A stretch of 12,436 bases of DNA from Lachnospiraceae bacterium (GTDB lineage: Bacteria; Bacillota_A; Clostridia; Lachnospirales; Lachnospiraceae), in the NCBI GenBank assembly GCA_024691045.1, contig JAILOC010000063.1, positions 1-12,436 of the forward strand, in the 5' to 3' direction. Positions within the stretch are counted from its first letter, which is position 1. Every line of letters starts with the position of its first letter. This document shows, piece after piece, positions 1 through 4,943 of the stretch. The translations under genes were made by a program, and so were the position numbers. The notes under the pieces were generated by a model. The model ran no database searches and was not told the DNA's origin. It was given only the letters and a program-made list of their open reading frames with translations.

Positions 1-14
1 ATATAAAGTGAGAC

Positions 15-54
15 AAGGTATCGGTGTTCTGCTAGCAGAAAACACCGATACTTT
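15..54. repeat. Stem-loop 1 of the pre-tpiA cluster
   Basis: Inverted repeat. GGTATCGGTG (17-26) pairs with CACCGATACT (43-52, including one G-T wobble), extended by A15-T54 and A16-T53. Inside it, 27-40 is a perfect 14-base palindrome (TTCTGCTAGCAGAA), so the arm is almost fully paired with a two-base A bulge at 41-42. No T-run follows, so it is not a canonical intrinsic terminator for the unseen upstream gene. It could be a transcript-stabilising hairpin or a unit of a dispersed palindromic repeat. The structure is clear; the function is unknown. Confidence 0.75.
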
Positions 55-65
55 GGCGAACGAAA

Positions 66-115
66 CGGTTGAGCATTATCCCGCGTGTTACGCGGAAAAG
101 ATAATGCGAAAACCG
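66..115. repeat. Stem-loop 2 of the pre-tpiA cluster
   Basis: A nested three-segment hairpin. CGGTT (66-70) pairs with AACCG (111-115), GCATTATC (73-80) with GATAATGC (100-107), and CCGCG (81-85) with CGCGG (91-95), leaving a TGTTA loop at 86-90. Purine-rich internal loops separate the outer segments (GA at 71-72 against GAA at 108-110) and a four-A bulge lies at 96-99. Three paired blocks in register are unlikely by chance. It has no T-run and starts 11 bases after stem-loop 1. The function is unknown. Confidence 0.75.
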
Positions 116-116
116 G

Positions 117-148
117 CAGGATTTCGAGAGCGAAGCGGAGAAATCCTG
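117..148. repeat. Stem-loop 3 of the pre-tpiA cluster
   Basis: CAGGATTTC (117-125) pairs perfectly with GAAATCCTG (140-148), closing a 14-base purine-rich loop (GAGAGCGAAGCGGA) that may contain a small GC-GAA-GC hairpin. It begins one base after stem-loop 2 and ends about ten bases before the tpiA Shine-Dalgarno sequence, so it would sit in the tpiA 5' leader or the intercistronic RNA of a glycolytic operon. I see no anti-Shine-Dalgarno pairing, so a translation switch is not supported. Confidence 0.7.
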
Positions 149-173
149 ATATCGAAGAAAAGGAGAAATTTTT

Positions 174-920
174 ATGGCACGTAGAAGAATCATTGCCGGC
201 AACTGGAAGATGAACAAGACTCCTTCAGAGGCAGTAGCACTTTGTGCAGAGCTTAAGGATCTCGTTGTTAACGATGCTGTTGACGTAGTTTACTGCGTAC
301 CCGCTATCGACATCGTACCCGTTGCAGAGGCTGTTAAGGGCACCAACGTTCATGTAGGTGCAGAGAATTTCTACATCGAGGACAAGGGTGCATTCACCGG
401 TGAGATCTCAGCTCCCATGCTCAAGGATGCGGGTGTAGAATACATCATCATCGGACACTCTGAGAGAAGAGATATCTTCGGCGAGAATGATATCCTCATC
501 AATGCTAAGGTTAAGAAGGCATTTGCCGCAGGATTAAAGCCCATCCTCTGCTGCGGTGAGTCCCTTGCACTCCGCAAGGCAGGAACCTATAAAGAGTGGA
601 TCGCAAGACAGATCAAGTGGGATCTTGACGGTGTTACCGCAGATCAGGTCAAGGAGCTTGTTATAGCTTATGAGCCTATCTGGGCTATCGGAACCGGCGA
701 GACCGCAACTGCTGACCAGGCACAGGAAGTATGCAAGCTCATCCGTGATCTTATTGCTGAGATGTACGATGCAGCTACTGCAGAAGCAGTACGCATCCAG
801 TACGGCGGATCAATGAATGCAGGCAATGCAGCCGAGCTTCTTTCCAAGCCCGACATCGACGGCGGACTTATCGGCGGCGCTTCACTCAAGCCCGATTTCG
901 GCCAGATCGTAAACGCTTAA
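174..920 (+). CDS. tpiA: Triosephosphate isomerase
   Basis: Catalyses interconversion of dihydroxyacetone phosphate and D-glyceraldehyde 3-phosphate in glycolysis and gluconeogenesis. It is a cytoplasmic (beta/alpha)8 barrel that normally acts as a dimer. The 248-residue length is typical of bacterial TIMs. All catalytic elements are visible: N10 and K12 in GNWKMN, the electrophile H95 in GHSERR, the base E167 in [11 protein letters not shown] (the start of flexible loop 6), and the phosphate-binding GGSMNAGN (211-218) and GGLIGGASL (230-238) segments. The ATG at 174 has an AAAAGGAG ribosome binding site at 158-165, eight bases away, and begins with the usual short basic strand. No promoter is evident directly upstream, so it may be transcribed with a gene before the window (gap or pgk would be usual neighbours, but this cannot be seen). 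A strong terminator follows. Confidence 0.98.
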   Translation: MARRRIIAGNWKMNKTPSEAVALCAELKDLVVNDAVDVVYCVPAIDIVPVAEAVKGTNVHVGAENFYIEDKGAFTGEISAPMLKDAGVEYIIIGHSERRDIFGENDILINAKVKKAFAAGLKPILCCGESLALRKAGTYKEWIARQIKWDLDGVTADQVKELVIAYEPIWAIGTGETATADQAQEVCKLIRDLIAEMYDAATAEAVRIQYGGSMNAGNAAELLSKPDIDGGLIGGASLKPDFGQIVNA

Positions 921-937
921 TTTCCGGGAAATTTGTT

Positions 938-969
938 AAAAAGAGAGACCTCCGCGGTCTCTCTTTTTT
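938..969 (+). terminator. Intrinsic terminator after tpiA
   Basis: A 13-bp perfect stem (938-950 with 956-968: AAAAAGAGAGACC against its complement) closes a five-base TCCGC loop and runs into a T-tract at 964-969. It starts 17 bases after the tpiA stop and separates tpiA from the leucine-rich-repeat gene. The A-tract on the left arm could also allow termination from the minus strand. Confidence 0.93.
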
Positions 970-977
970 GATATAAT
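969..977 (+). promoter_or_regulatory. Extended -10 promoter for the LRR gene
   Basis: TGATATAAT is a TGn extended -10 joined to a perfect TATAAT (972-977). It sits directly on the T-tract of the tpiA terminator. No recognisable -35 box lies at the expected distance (949-954 reads CCTCCG), which extended -10 promoters tolerate. Transcription would begin near 984, giving a leader of about 40 bases before the start codon at 1024. Confidence 0.55.
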
Positions 978-1023
978 ATTCTTTACCCCTTGGCAGGATC
1001 GGGGGAAGGTAATCCCGAAACAT

Positions 1024-2124
1024 ATGGACAGAGAAAAGGTCTACAAGTTCATAATGTGTGCGTTTCCTGCGCTGCTGATCATTGCGGTCGTTTGCAGCGT
1101 TGCTTTTTCGCATGGGATGGTTTCGGATGCGGAAGAGGGAAATATCATCTCCGAAGAAGAGCAGAAGGAATCGAGGCTTACGGAGCTGCCGGAGGATGCA
1201 GCCCCGGCAGTAGACGAAGATTCTTCGCCTGACTCCACCGAGCACATCAACAACATCGCCACACCCGGCGTGATGTCCGCAACGGATTATGAAAACGCTG
1301 TGGCGGAAGCGGACGCATGGATCAAGGAGCACGGAATATACGTGCTCTCCGAATATGTTGATATATCACACAACGATATCAGTGATGTCGATATTGATAT
1401 GATCATTTCCAGATTTCCCAATGTTAACCGCCTTATCATGATCGACTGCGGACTTGATAATGCCGGCTATGCTGCGCTGCAGGACAGACATCCTGACATC
1501 AAGATCGTCTGGGAGATAGTTCTATCACACTGGACTATCCGCACCGATGTCGTGGCATTCAGTACTTTCAAGACAACTGCAGAGGAGTTCTACCTGCAGA
1601 ACGATGAAGCATATTATCTCAAGTACTGTAACGAGCTTGTGGCGCTCGATCTCGGACATAACTATGTTTCCGATCTTTCTTTTCTCGAGTATATGCCGGA
1701 TCTGAAGGTGTTGATCCTGGTAGATAACGTAAAGGAAAAAGACGGGGAAACGCTCAGGCACCTGACGGATCTGTCGGAGCTAAAGTATGTTCCGAAGCTC
1801 AGGTATCTCGAGATATTTGCAAATAACGTTTCGGACCTGTCATTTCTTGATTACATGCCGGATCTTGAAGACCTGAACATCAGCTACAATTCCGTGAGCA
1901 GCATCGAGCATATGAAGAATATGCCGAAGATCAAGAAGCTCTGGATGGAGCACACATACATATCGGGTGCGGGAGTAAGTACATTAAGACAGCTCTATCC
2001 CAACGCAAGGATAGTATCGAGCGGTGAAGGCTCCGTCGACCAGGGCTGGAGAAGCGGTGAGAGATACCGTGCGGTAAGAAGGATGTTTTTCGAAAACGTC
2101 ATTGAAGATCATTACAGGGATTAA
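1024..2124 (+). CDS. Membrane-anchored leucine-rich-repeat protein
   Basis: A 366-residue predicted surface protein. Residues 9-30 form a hydrophobic segment after MDREKVYK (signal anchor or signal peptide; no convincing lipobox). An acidic low-complexity linker follows at about 35-75. The rest contains leucine-rich repeats of the short internalin/SDS22 type: units near 111-140 (YVDISHNDISDVDID), 205-235 (LVALDLGHNYVSDLSFL), 247-275 (LRYLEIFANNVSDLSFL) and 279-310 (LEDLNISYNSVSSIEHM). The two SDLSFL-YMPDL units (216-227 and 270-281) are almost identical, pointing to recent internal duplication. The C-terminus is basic and lacks an LPxTG sorting signal. LRR domains generally bind protein or glycan partners; the partner here is unknown. 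The ribosome binding site is weak: GGGGGAAGG at 1001-1009 lies 14 bases from ATG 1024. No other in-frame start preserves the membrane segment. It appears to be transcribed from the promoter at 969-977. Confidence 0.85.
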   Translation: MDREKVYKFIMCAFPALLIIAVVCSVAFSHGMVSDAEEGNIISEEEQKESRLTELPEDAAPAVDEDSSPDSTEHINNIATPGVMSATDYENAVAEADAWIKEHGIYVLSEYVDISHNDISDVDIDMIISRFPNVNRLIMIDCGLDNAGYAALQDRHPDIKIVWEIVLSHWTIRTDVVAFSTFKTTAEEFYLQNDEAYYLKYCNELVALDLGHNYVSDLSFLEYMPDLKVLILVDNVKEKDGETLRHLTDLSELKYVPKLRYLEIFANNVSDLSFLDYMPDLEDLNISYNSVSSIEHMKNMPKIKKLWMEHTYISGAGVSTLRQLYPNARIVSSGEGSVDQGWRSGERYRAVRRMFFENVIEDHYRD

Positions 2125-2133
2125 AGATTGCAA

Positions 2134-2163
2134 GGTTAAGTTCCACACGAGGGAATCGAACCT
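2134..2163. other. Imperfect hairpin with tRNA T-loop-like sequence
   Basis: Read on the minus strand, 2162-2152 gives GGTTCGATTCC, matching the conserved G53-TTCRANTC-C61 core of a tRNA T-arm, and the next bases (GTGTGGA, then A) fall where an acceptor strand and discriminator base would be. However, the T-stem pairs poorly beyond two pairs, the 3' end reads CTT rather than CCA, and no matching 5' acceptor strand or anticodon arm exists nearby. On either strand it folds as GGTT/AACC plus TTCC/GGAA with a 3x3 internal loop. It may be a decayed tRNA 3' end or coincidence. It lies in the 80-base gap between the LRR and esterase genes. Confidence 0.3.
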
Positions 2164-2204
2164 GAAAAGTGATCTCTGAACATTAAAAATTCCGGAGGAA
2201 TAAT

Positions 2205-2987
2205 ATGGCTGAACTGAACGTAAGATTTTTTTCAAACTGTCTTCACAGGACCGTCGAATTCAGGATGCTCCTTCCCAATGAAGAAAGAAAGGATATCCCA
2301 TGGGAGGAGGAAAAGCACAGACCCGAGGATATGAAGACGATACTTCTTCTTCACGGATATACCGGTGACGGAGATATATGGGTGAACAGGGATGAAGCGA
2401 CGAATCTCAACATCGCTGTCGTTGCTCCTTCGGGTGAAAACGGCTTCTGGCTTGACGCGGAGGCAACCGGAAGACAGTACGCTTCATATGTCGGAGTCGA
2501 GCTCATCGATTACATCAGAAGAACATTCGGGATTGCGAAGACTCCCGATAAGACCGGTGTAATGGGTCTTTCAATGGGTGGCTTCGGTGCACTCCACACC
2601 GCACTTGCGTATCCCGAAACCTTCGGAAGCTGTGCCGCACTTTCATCAGCACTCATTCATCACGAGGTTGCGAAGATGAAGGAAGGGGAGGGCAATTCCG
2701 TAGCCAATTACGCATATTACAGGGAATGCTTTGGCGAGCCTTCAAAGCTTCTCGAAAGCGACAACAATCCGGAAACTCTGGTTAAGAAGATCAAAGCGGA
2801 CGGCAGGAAAATGCCAAGGATATTCATGGCCTGCGGAACAGAGGATTTCCTCCTCGAGCCCAACAGAAGATTCCACGAATTTCTTGTAAACGAAGGAATA
2901 GAGCATGTTTACGAGGAATCGGAAGGAGTCCACGACATGGTCTTCTGGAGCAGGTATTCCTCGATCTTCATGCCGCAGATGTTCTGA
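2205..2987 (+). CDS. Esterase-D-like alpha/beta hydrolase
   Basis: A 260-residue putative esterase of the esterase D / S-formylglutathione hydrolase superfamily (Pfam PF00756 type), similar in layout to tributyrin esterases of Gram-positive bacteria. It should hydrolyse short acyl or acetyl esters, including acetylated carbohydrates; the substrate cannot be told from sequence. The oxyanion-hole region is LLLHGYTG (47-54). The nucleophile is S123 in the elbow GLSMGG (121-126), the acid is D214 in GTEDFLL, and the base is H243 in GVHDMVFW, all in the family's usual order. There is no signal peptide, so it is probably cytoplasmic. The start at 2205 is set by GGAGG (2194-2198) seven bases upstream. 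No clear promoter is seen in the 80-base gap before it, so read-through from the LRR gene is possible. Fine functional names (acetylxylan esterase, S-formylglutathione hydrolase) are not supported. Confidence 0.9.
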   Translation: MAELNVRFFSNCLHRTVEFRMLLPNEERKDIPWEEEKHRPEDMKTILLLHGYTGDGDIWVNRDEATNLNIAVVAPSGENGFWLDAEATGRQYASYVGVELIDYIRRTFGIAKTPDKTGVMGLSMGGFGALHTALAYPETFGSCAALSSALIHHEVAKMKEGEGNSVANYAYYRECFGEPSKLLESDNNPETLVKKIKADGRKMPRIFMACGTEDFLLEPNRRFHEFLVNEGIEHVYEESEGVHDMVFWSRYSSIFMPQMF

Positions 2988-3012
2988 AACGCTGGAAACT
3001 CCTCGCTTTCAG

Positions 3013-3035
3013 GCGCCTGCGAACGTGCAGAGCGC
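3013..3035 (+). terminator. Possible weak terminator hairpin after the esterase
   Basis: GCGCCTGC (3013-3020) pairs with GCAG-A-GCGC (3027-3035), eight pairs with one bulged A and a six-base loop. Only a poor T-rich tail follows (ATTTAACTTT). A short CGG-AAA-CCG hairpin at 3046-3054 followed by ATTTTT (3055-3060) may help. Some stop signal is expected here because a new consensus promoter begins at 3062, but neither hairpin is convincing alone. Confidence 0.35.
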
Positions 3036-3061
3036 ATTTAACTTTCGGAAACCGATTTTTC

Positions 3062-3090
3062 TTGACTTGGAAACGAAAAAAATATATAAT
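3062..3090 (+). promoter_or_regulatory. Sigma-A promoter of the riboswitch-flotillin unit
   Basis: TTGACT (-35, 3062-3067) and TATAAT (-10, 3085-3090) are separated by exactly 17 bases, with an A-rich spacer. Transcription should begin around 3096-3098, which is the first base or two of the riboswitch closing helix. That agreement supports both calls. Confidence 0.9.
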
Positions 3091-3096
3091 CTTCTC

Positions 3097-3210
3097 AAGT
3101 GAAAGGGAGTAGCCAAAAGGCGGAAACTTTTTCCACCCGGCTTGAGATCGACACCCGGCGATGCAGCAGTTTTGCAGAGCCCGTATCAAGTGAGAAGGCA
3201 AGACTTTTAC
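3097..3210 (+). promoter_or_regulatory. yybP-ykoY-type manganese riboswitch aptamer
   Basis: The leader carries the hallmark strands of the yybP-ykoY family, known to bind Mn2+ (with Mg2+). These are GGAGTAGC (3106-3113) directly inside helix P1 and GCAAGA (3198-3203) on the returning strand. P1 forms from GTGAAAG (3099-3105) and CTTTTAC (3204-3210), seven pairs with one G-U. One arm is AAAAG/CTTTT (3115-3119 with 3127-3131, loop GCGGAAA). The long arm is closed by CTTGA/TCAAG (3141-3145 with 3186-3190) and contains TCGACA (3148-3153), which corresponds to the conserved TCAA/TCAACA-like block of the family. P1's 3' strand is also the 5' strand of the terminator at 3200-3243, so aptamer folding and termination exclude each other. 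I infer a transcriptional ON switch with Mn2+. Usual targets are Mn exporters or TerC-like proteins; here the next gene is a flotillin. Confidence 0.87.
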
Positions 3211-3243
3211 TGTAACTAAAGGTTGCGGTAAGAGTCTTTTTTT
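3200..3243 (+). terminator. Riboswitch-controlled intrinsic terminator
   Basis: AAGACTTTTAC (3200-3210) pairs with GTAAGAGTCTT (3228-3238). The helix continues through T3211-G3227 and GTAAC/GTTGC (3212-3216 with 3222-3226) to a five-base TAAAG loop, giving a continuous stem of about 17 bp with three G-U pairs. The T-tract is 3237-3243. The 5' strand overlaps the aptamer's GCAAGA element and P1, so ligand-stabilised P1 should block it. It lies about 100 bases before the flotillin start. Confidence 0.9.
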
Positions 3244-3293
3244 ATAGGATTACCGCATCCGCAACAACAAGTCGCCGGATGACGGTGACCGCA

Positions 3294-3312
3294 GTACATC
3301 GAACAGATGTAC
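3294..3312 (+). other. Short leader hairpin between the terminator and flotillin gene
   Basis: GTACATC (3294-3300) and GATGTAC (3306-3312) form a perfect 7-bp stem with a GAACA loop. There is no T-run, so it is not a terminator, and it leaves the flotillin ribosome binding site (GAGAGG, 3335-3340) free. It may protect the read-through transcript. No open reading frame of substance occupies 3244-3346. Confidence 0.5.
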
Positions 3313-3346
3313 CAGAGCCTGAAAAAGGCAGAAAGAGAGGAATTAT

Positions 3347-4861
3347 ATGGACGAGTATGTAGGAATTATTGTGATAGCGGTGATAGCGCTGATCCTGTTG
3401 GTCATCATTTTCATCACCGGCTATGTCAAGGCTTCGACCGATGAGGCTTTCATCATCACGGGTCTTCACAAGGAACCCAGATACCTGATCGGACGTGCGG
3501 GCATCAAGATCCCCTTCTTCGAAAAGAAGGACGTACTGAAGCTCCAGCTGATCCCCATCGATGTCAAGACAAGCTCCGCAGTTCCCACCGCAGACTACAT
3601 CAACATCATGGTTGATGCTACTGTAAACGTCCAGATCGGACATACCCCCGATCTCATCAAGAAGGCATCCAAGAACTTCCTGAACAAGAAGCCCGAGTAC
3701 ATCGCAGCCGTTGCGAGAGAAGTTCTCGAAGGTAATGTCCGTGAGATCGTAGGTAAGATGCACCTTGAAGAGATGGTTTCCGACCGTCAGAAATTCGCCA
3801 CTCTAGTTAAAGAGAACGCAGATCCCGATCTCGAGGCAATGGGTCTTGTGATCACCAGCTTCAACGTTCAGAATTTCGTAGATGACAATCACGTCATTGA
3901 GAACCTCGGTGTTGATAATGTTGTACGTATCCAGAAGGCTGCAGCTATTTCGAGAGCTGAGTCCGAAAGAGATATCAAGATCGCACAGGCACAGGCTGAC
4001 AAGGCTGCCAACGACGAGCAGGTAAAGGCTCAGACCGAGATCGCTACCAAGCAGAACGAGCTGGCTATCAAGCAGTCCGAACTGAAGCAGGAAGCTGATA
4101 CCAAGCAGGCTGCCGCAGACGCTGCTTATGAGATCCAGCAGCAGGAACAGAGAAAGACGATCGAAGTCACCAGAGCAAATGCGGACATCGCACGTCAGGA
4201 GAGAGAGACAGAGCTCAAGCAGCGTGAAGCTGATGTTAAAGAGCAGGTCCTCAATGCGGAAGTCAGAAAGAAAGCAGACGCAGAGAAGTACCGCCGTCAG
4301 CAGGAAGCAGATGCCGCTCTTATCGAAAGACAGCGTGAAGCAGATGCTAAGAAGTACGAGCAGGAGAAGGCAGCAGAGGCTGTCAAGGCTCAGGCAGACG
4401 CATCGGTTTATGCCAAGGAGAAGGAAGCAGCCGGTATTGCAGCCGTAGGTCGTGCAGAGGCAGAAGCTATTCAGGCAAAGGGTCTTGCAGAGGCAGAAGC
4501 AATGGAGAAGAAGGCAGAGGCATACGCTAAGTATAACAATGCCGCTATCACCGAGATGATCATCAAGCAGCTCCCTGCTATCGCCAAGGAAGTCGCAGCT
4601 CCCATCGCAGCAATCGAGAAGGTTACCGTTATCGATTCCGGCAGCGGTGATTCGGGAGTCGCAAGTGTCGGCGGATATACCCCCGCTGTCATGGCGAAGG
4701 TCATCGAATCCGTTAAGGAGACCACAGGCTTTGATCTTATGGATGTCATGAAGGCTCAGACCTATGACGCCAAGGTCAATAAGAACATCAACGTGACCGG
4801 ACTTGAAGCAGAGACCGTAAAGTCAGCTGTCAAAGCCGTCAGGAATGATGCAGAAGAGTAA
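3347..4861 (+). CDS. Flotillin-like SPFH-domain membrane protein
   Basis: A 504-residue flotillin of the SPFH/band-7 superfamily, a family that oligomerises in functional membrane microdomains and scaffolds other membrane proteins. An N-terminal membrane segment spans about 5-25 (GIIVIAVIALILLVIIFITG). It is followed by the flotillin-typical block YVKASTDEAFIITGL (26-40), IGRAGIKIPFFEK (48-60), and the SPFH domain to about 195. Residues 200-400 are a long Ala/Glu/Lys/Gln-rich coiled coil with EADAKK- and AEAEA-like repeats. A C-terminal region (about 400-504) has KQLPAIAKEVAAPI and a Gly/Ser-rich linker near 431-443. The start is set by GAGAGG (3335-3340). No NfeD-like partner gene is present in the window, although flotillins often sit beside one. 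The gene stands alone between the riboswitch-terminator and its own terminator, so its expression should be controlled by the leader. The family is certain; the Mn2+ link is inferred from the leader. Confidence 0.95.
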   Translation: MDEYVGIIVIAVIALILLVIIFITGYVKASTDEAFIITGLHKEPRYLIGRAGIKIPFFEKKDVLKLQLIPIDVKTSSAVPTADYINIMVDATVNVQIGHTPDLIKKASKNFLNKKPEYIAAVAREVLEGNVREIVGKMHLEEMVSDRQKFATLVKENADPDLEAMGLVITSFNVQNFVDDNHVIENLGVDNVVRIQKAAAISRAESERDIKIAQAQADKAANDEQVKAQTEIATKQNELAIKQSELKQEADTKQAAADAAYEIQQQEQRKTIEVTRANADIARQERETELKQREADVKEQVLNAEVRKKADAEKYRRQQEADAALIERQREADAKKYEQEKAAEAVKAQADASVYAKEKEAAGIAAVGRAEAEAIQAKGLAEAEAMEKKAEAYAKYNNAAITEMIIKQLPAIAKEVAAPIAAIEKVTVIDSGSGDSGVASVGGYTPAVMAKVIESVKETTGFDLMDVMKAQTYDAKVNKNINVTGLEAETVKSAVKAVRNDAEE

Positions 4862-4873
4862 GGCATTTTCACT

Positions 4874-4904
4874 CGGCCCGGGCCTCGAAGCCCGGGCCGT
4901 TTTT
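4874..4904 (+). terminator. Strong intrinsic terminator after the flotillin gene
   Basis: CGGCCCGGGC (4874-4883) pairs perfectly with GCCCGGGCCG (4890-4899) around a six-base CTCGAA loop, followed by TTTTT (4900-4904). The stem is all G-C and begins 13 bases after the stop codon. It closes the riboswitch-flotillin unit. Confidence 0.97.
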
Positions 4905-4905
4905 A

Positions 4906-4934
4906 TTGAAAAAATACGTATTTTCGGATAAAAT
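4906..4934 (+). promoter_or_regulatory. Sigma-A promoter of the HD-GYP sensor operon
   Basis: TTGAAA (-35, 4906-4911) and TAAAAT (-10, 4929-4934) have an exact 17-base spacing. The predicted transcription start is about 4940-4942, only 2-4 bases before the ATG at 4944, and no Shine-Dalgarno sequence exists before that ATG. This points to a leaderless or nearly leaderless mRNA. Confidence 0.75.
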
Positions 4935-4938
4935 ATCC
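4911..4938. promoter_or_regulatory. Operator-like palindromes inside the HD-GYP operon promoter
   Basis: AAAATACGTATTTT (4911-4924) is a perfect 14-base palindrome filling most of the -35/-10 spacer. GGATA-AAA-TATCC (4926-4938) is a second perfect inverted repeat overlapping the -10. Their placement is what a repressor operator would require. Low sequence complexity means the A/T-only outer parts could be partly chance. No cognate regulator gene is seen in the window. Confidence 0.45.
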
Positions 4939-4943
4939 AGTGT

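Noticed and set aside
990..1232. Alternative forward open frame overlapping the LRR gene start
   Set aside because: It is out of frame with the LRR gene. The translation lacks a membrane segment or domain, whereas the LRR frame has both.
886..1332. Minus-strand open frame (148 codons) across the tpiA terminator
   Set aside because: It overlaps a terminator, a promoter and the LRR gene start, and its Arg/Cys-rich translation has no domain.
2128..2156. Possible promoter (TTGCAA at 2128) for the esterase gene
   Set aside because: No -10-like hexamer lies at 16-18 bases; the expected site reads GGGAAT.
3244..3346. A missing small gene (such as a Mn exporter) between riboswitch and flotillin
   Set aside because: The 100-base stretch has no credible start plus ribosome binding site and only small hairpins, so the riboswitch acts on the flotillin gene directly.
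3242..3763. Minus-strand open frame (173 codons) opposite the flotillin start
   Set aside because: It is antisense to the conserved flotillin N-terminus and runs into the riboswitch terminator. The composition is not protein-like.
4128..4448. Arg/Ser-rich +1 frame inside the flotillin coiled coil
   Set aside because: It is an alternate-frame reading of the repetitive Ala/Glu/Lys codons, not a separate gene.
3960..4520. Repeated GCAGA/GAAGC-rich DNA that could suggest a tandem repeat or CRISPR-like array
   Set aside because: It is explained by the flotillin coiled-coil codons. There is no constant spacing and there are no unique spacers.
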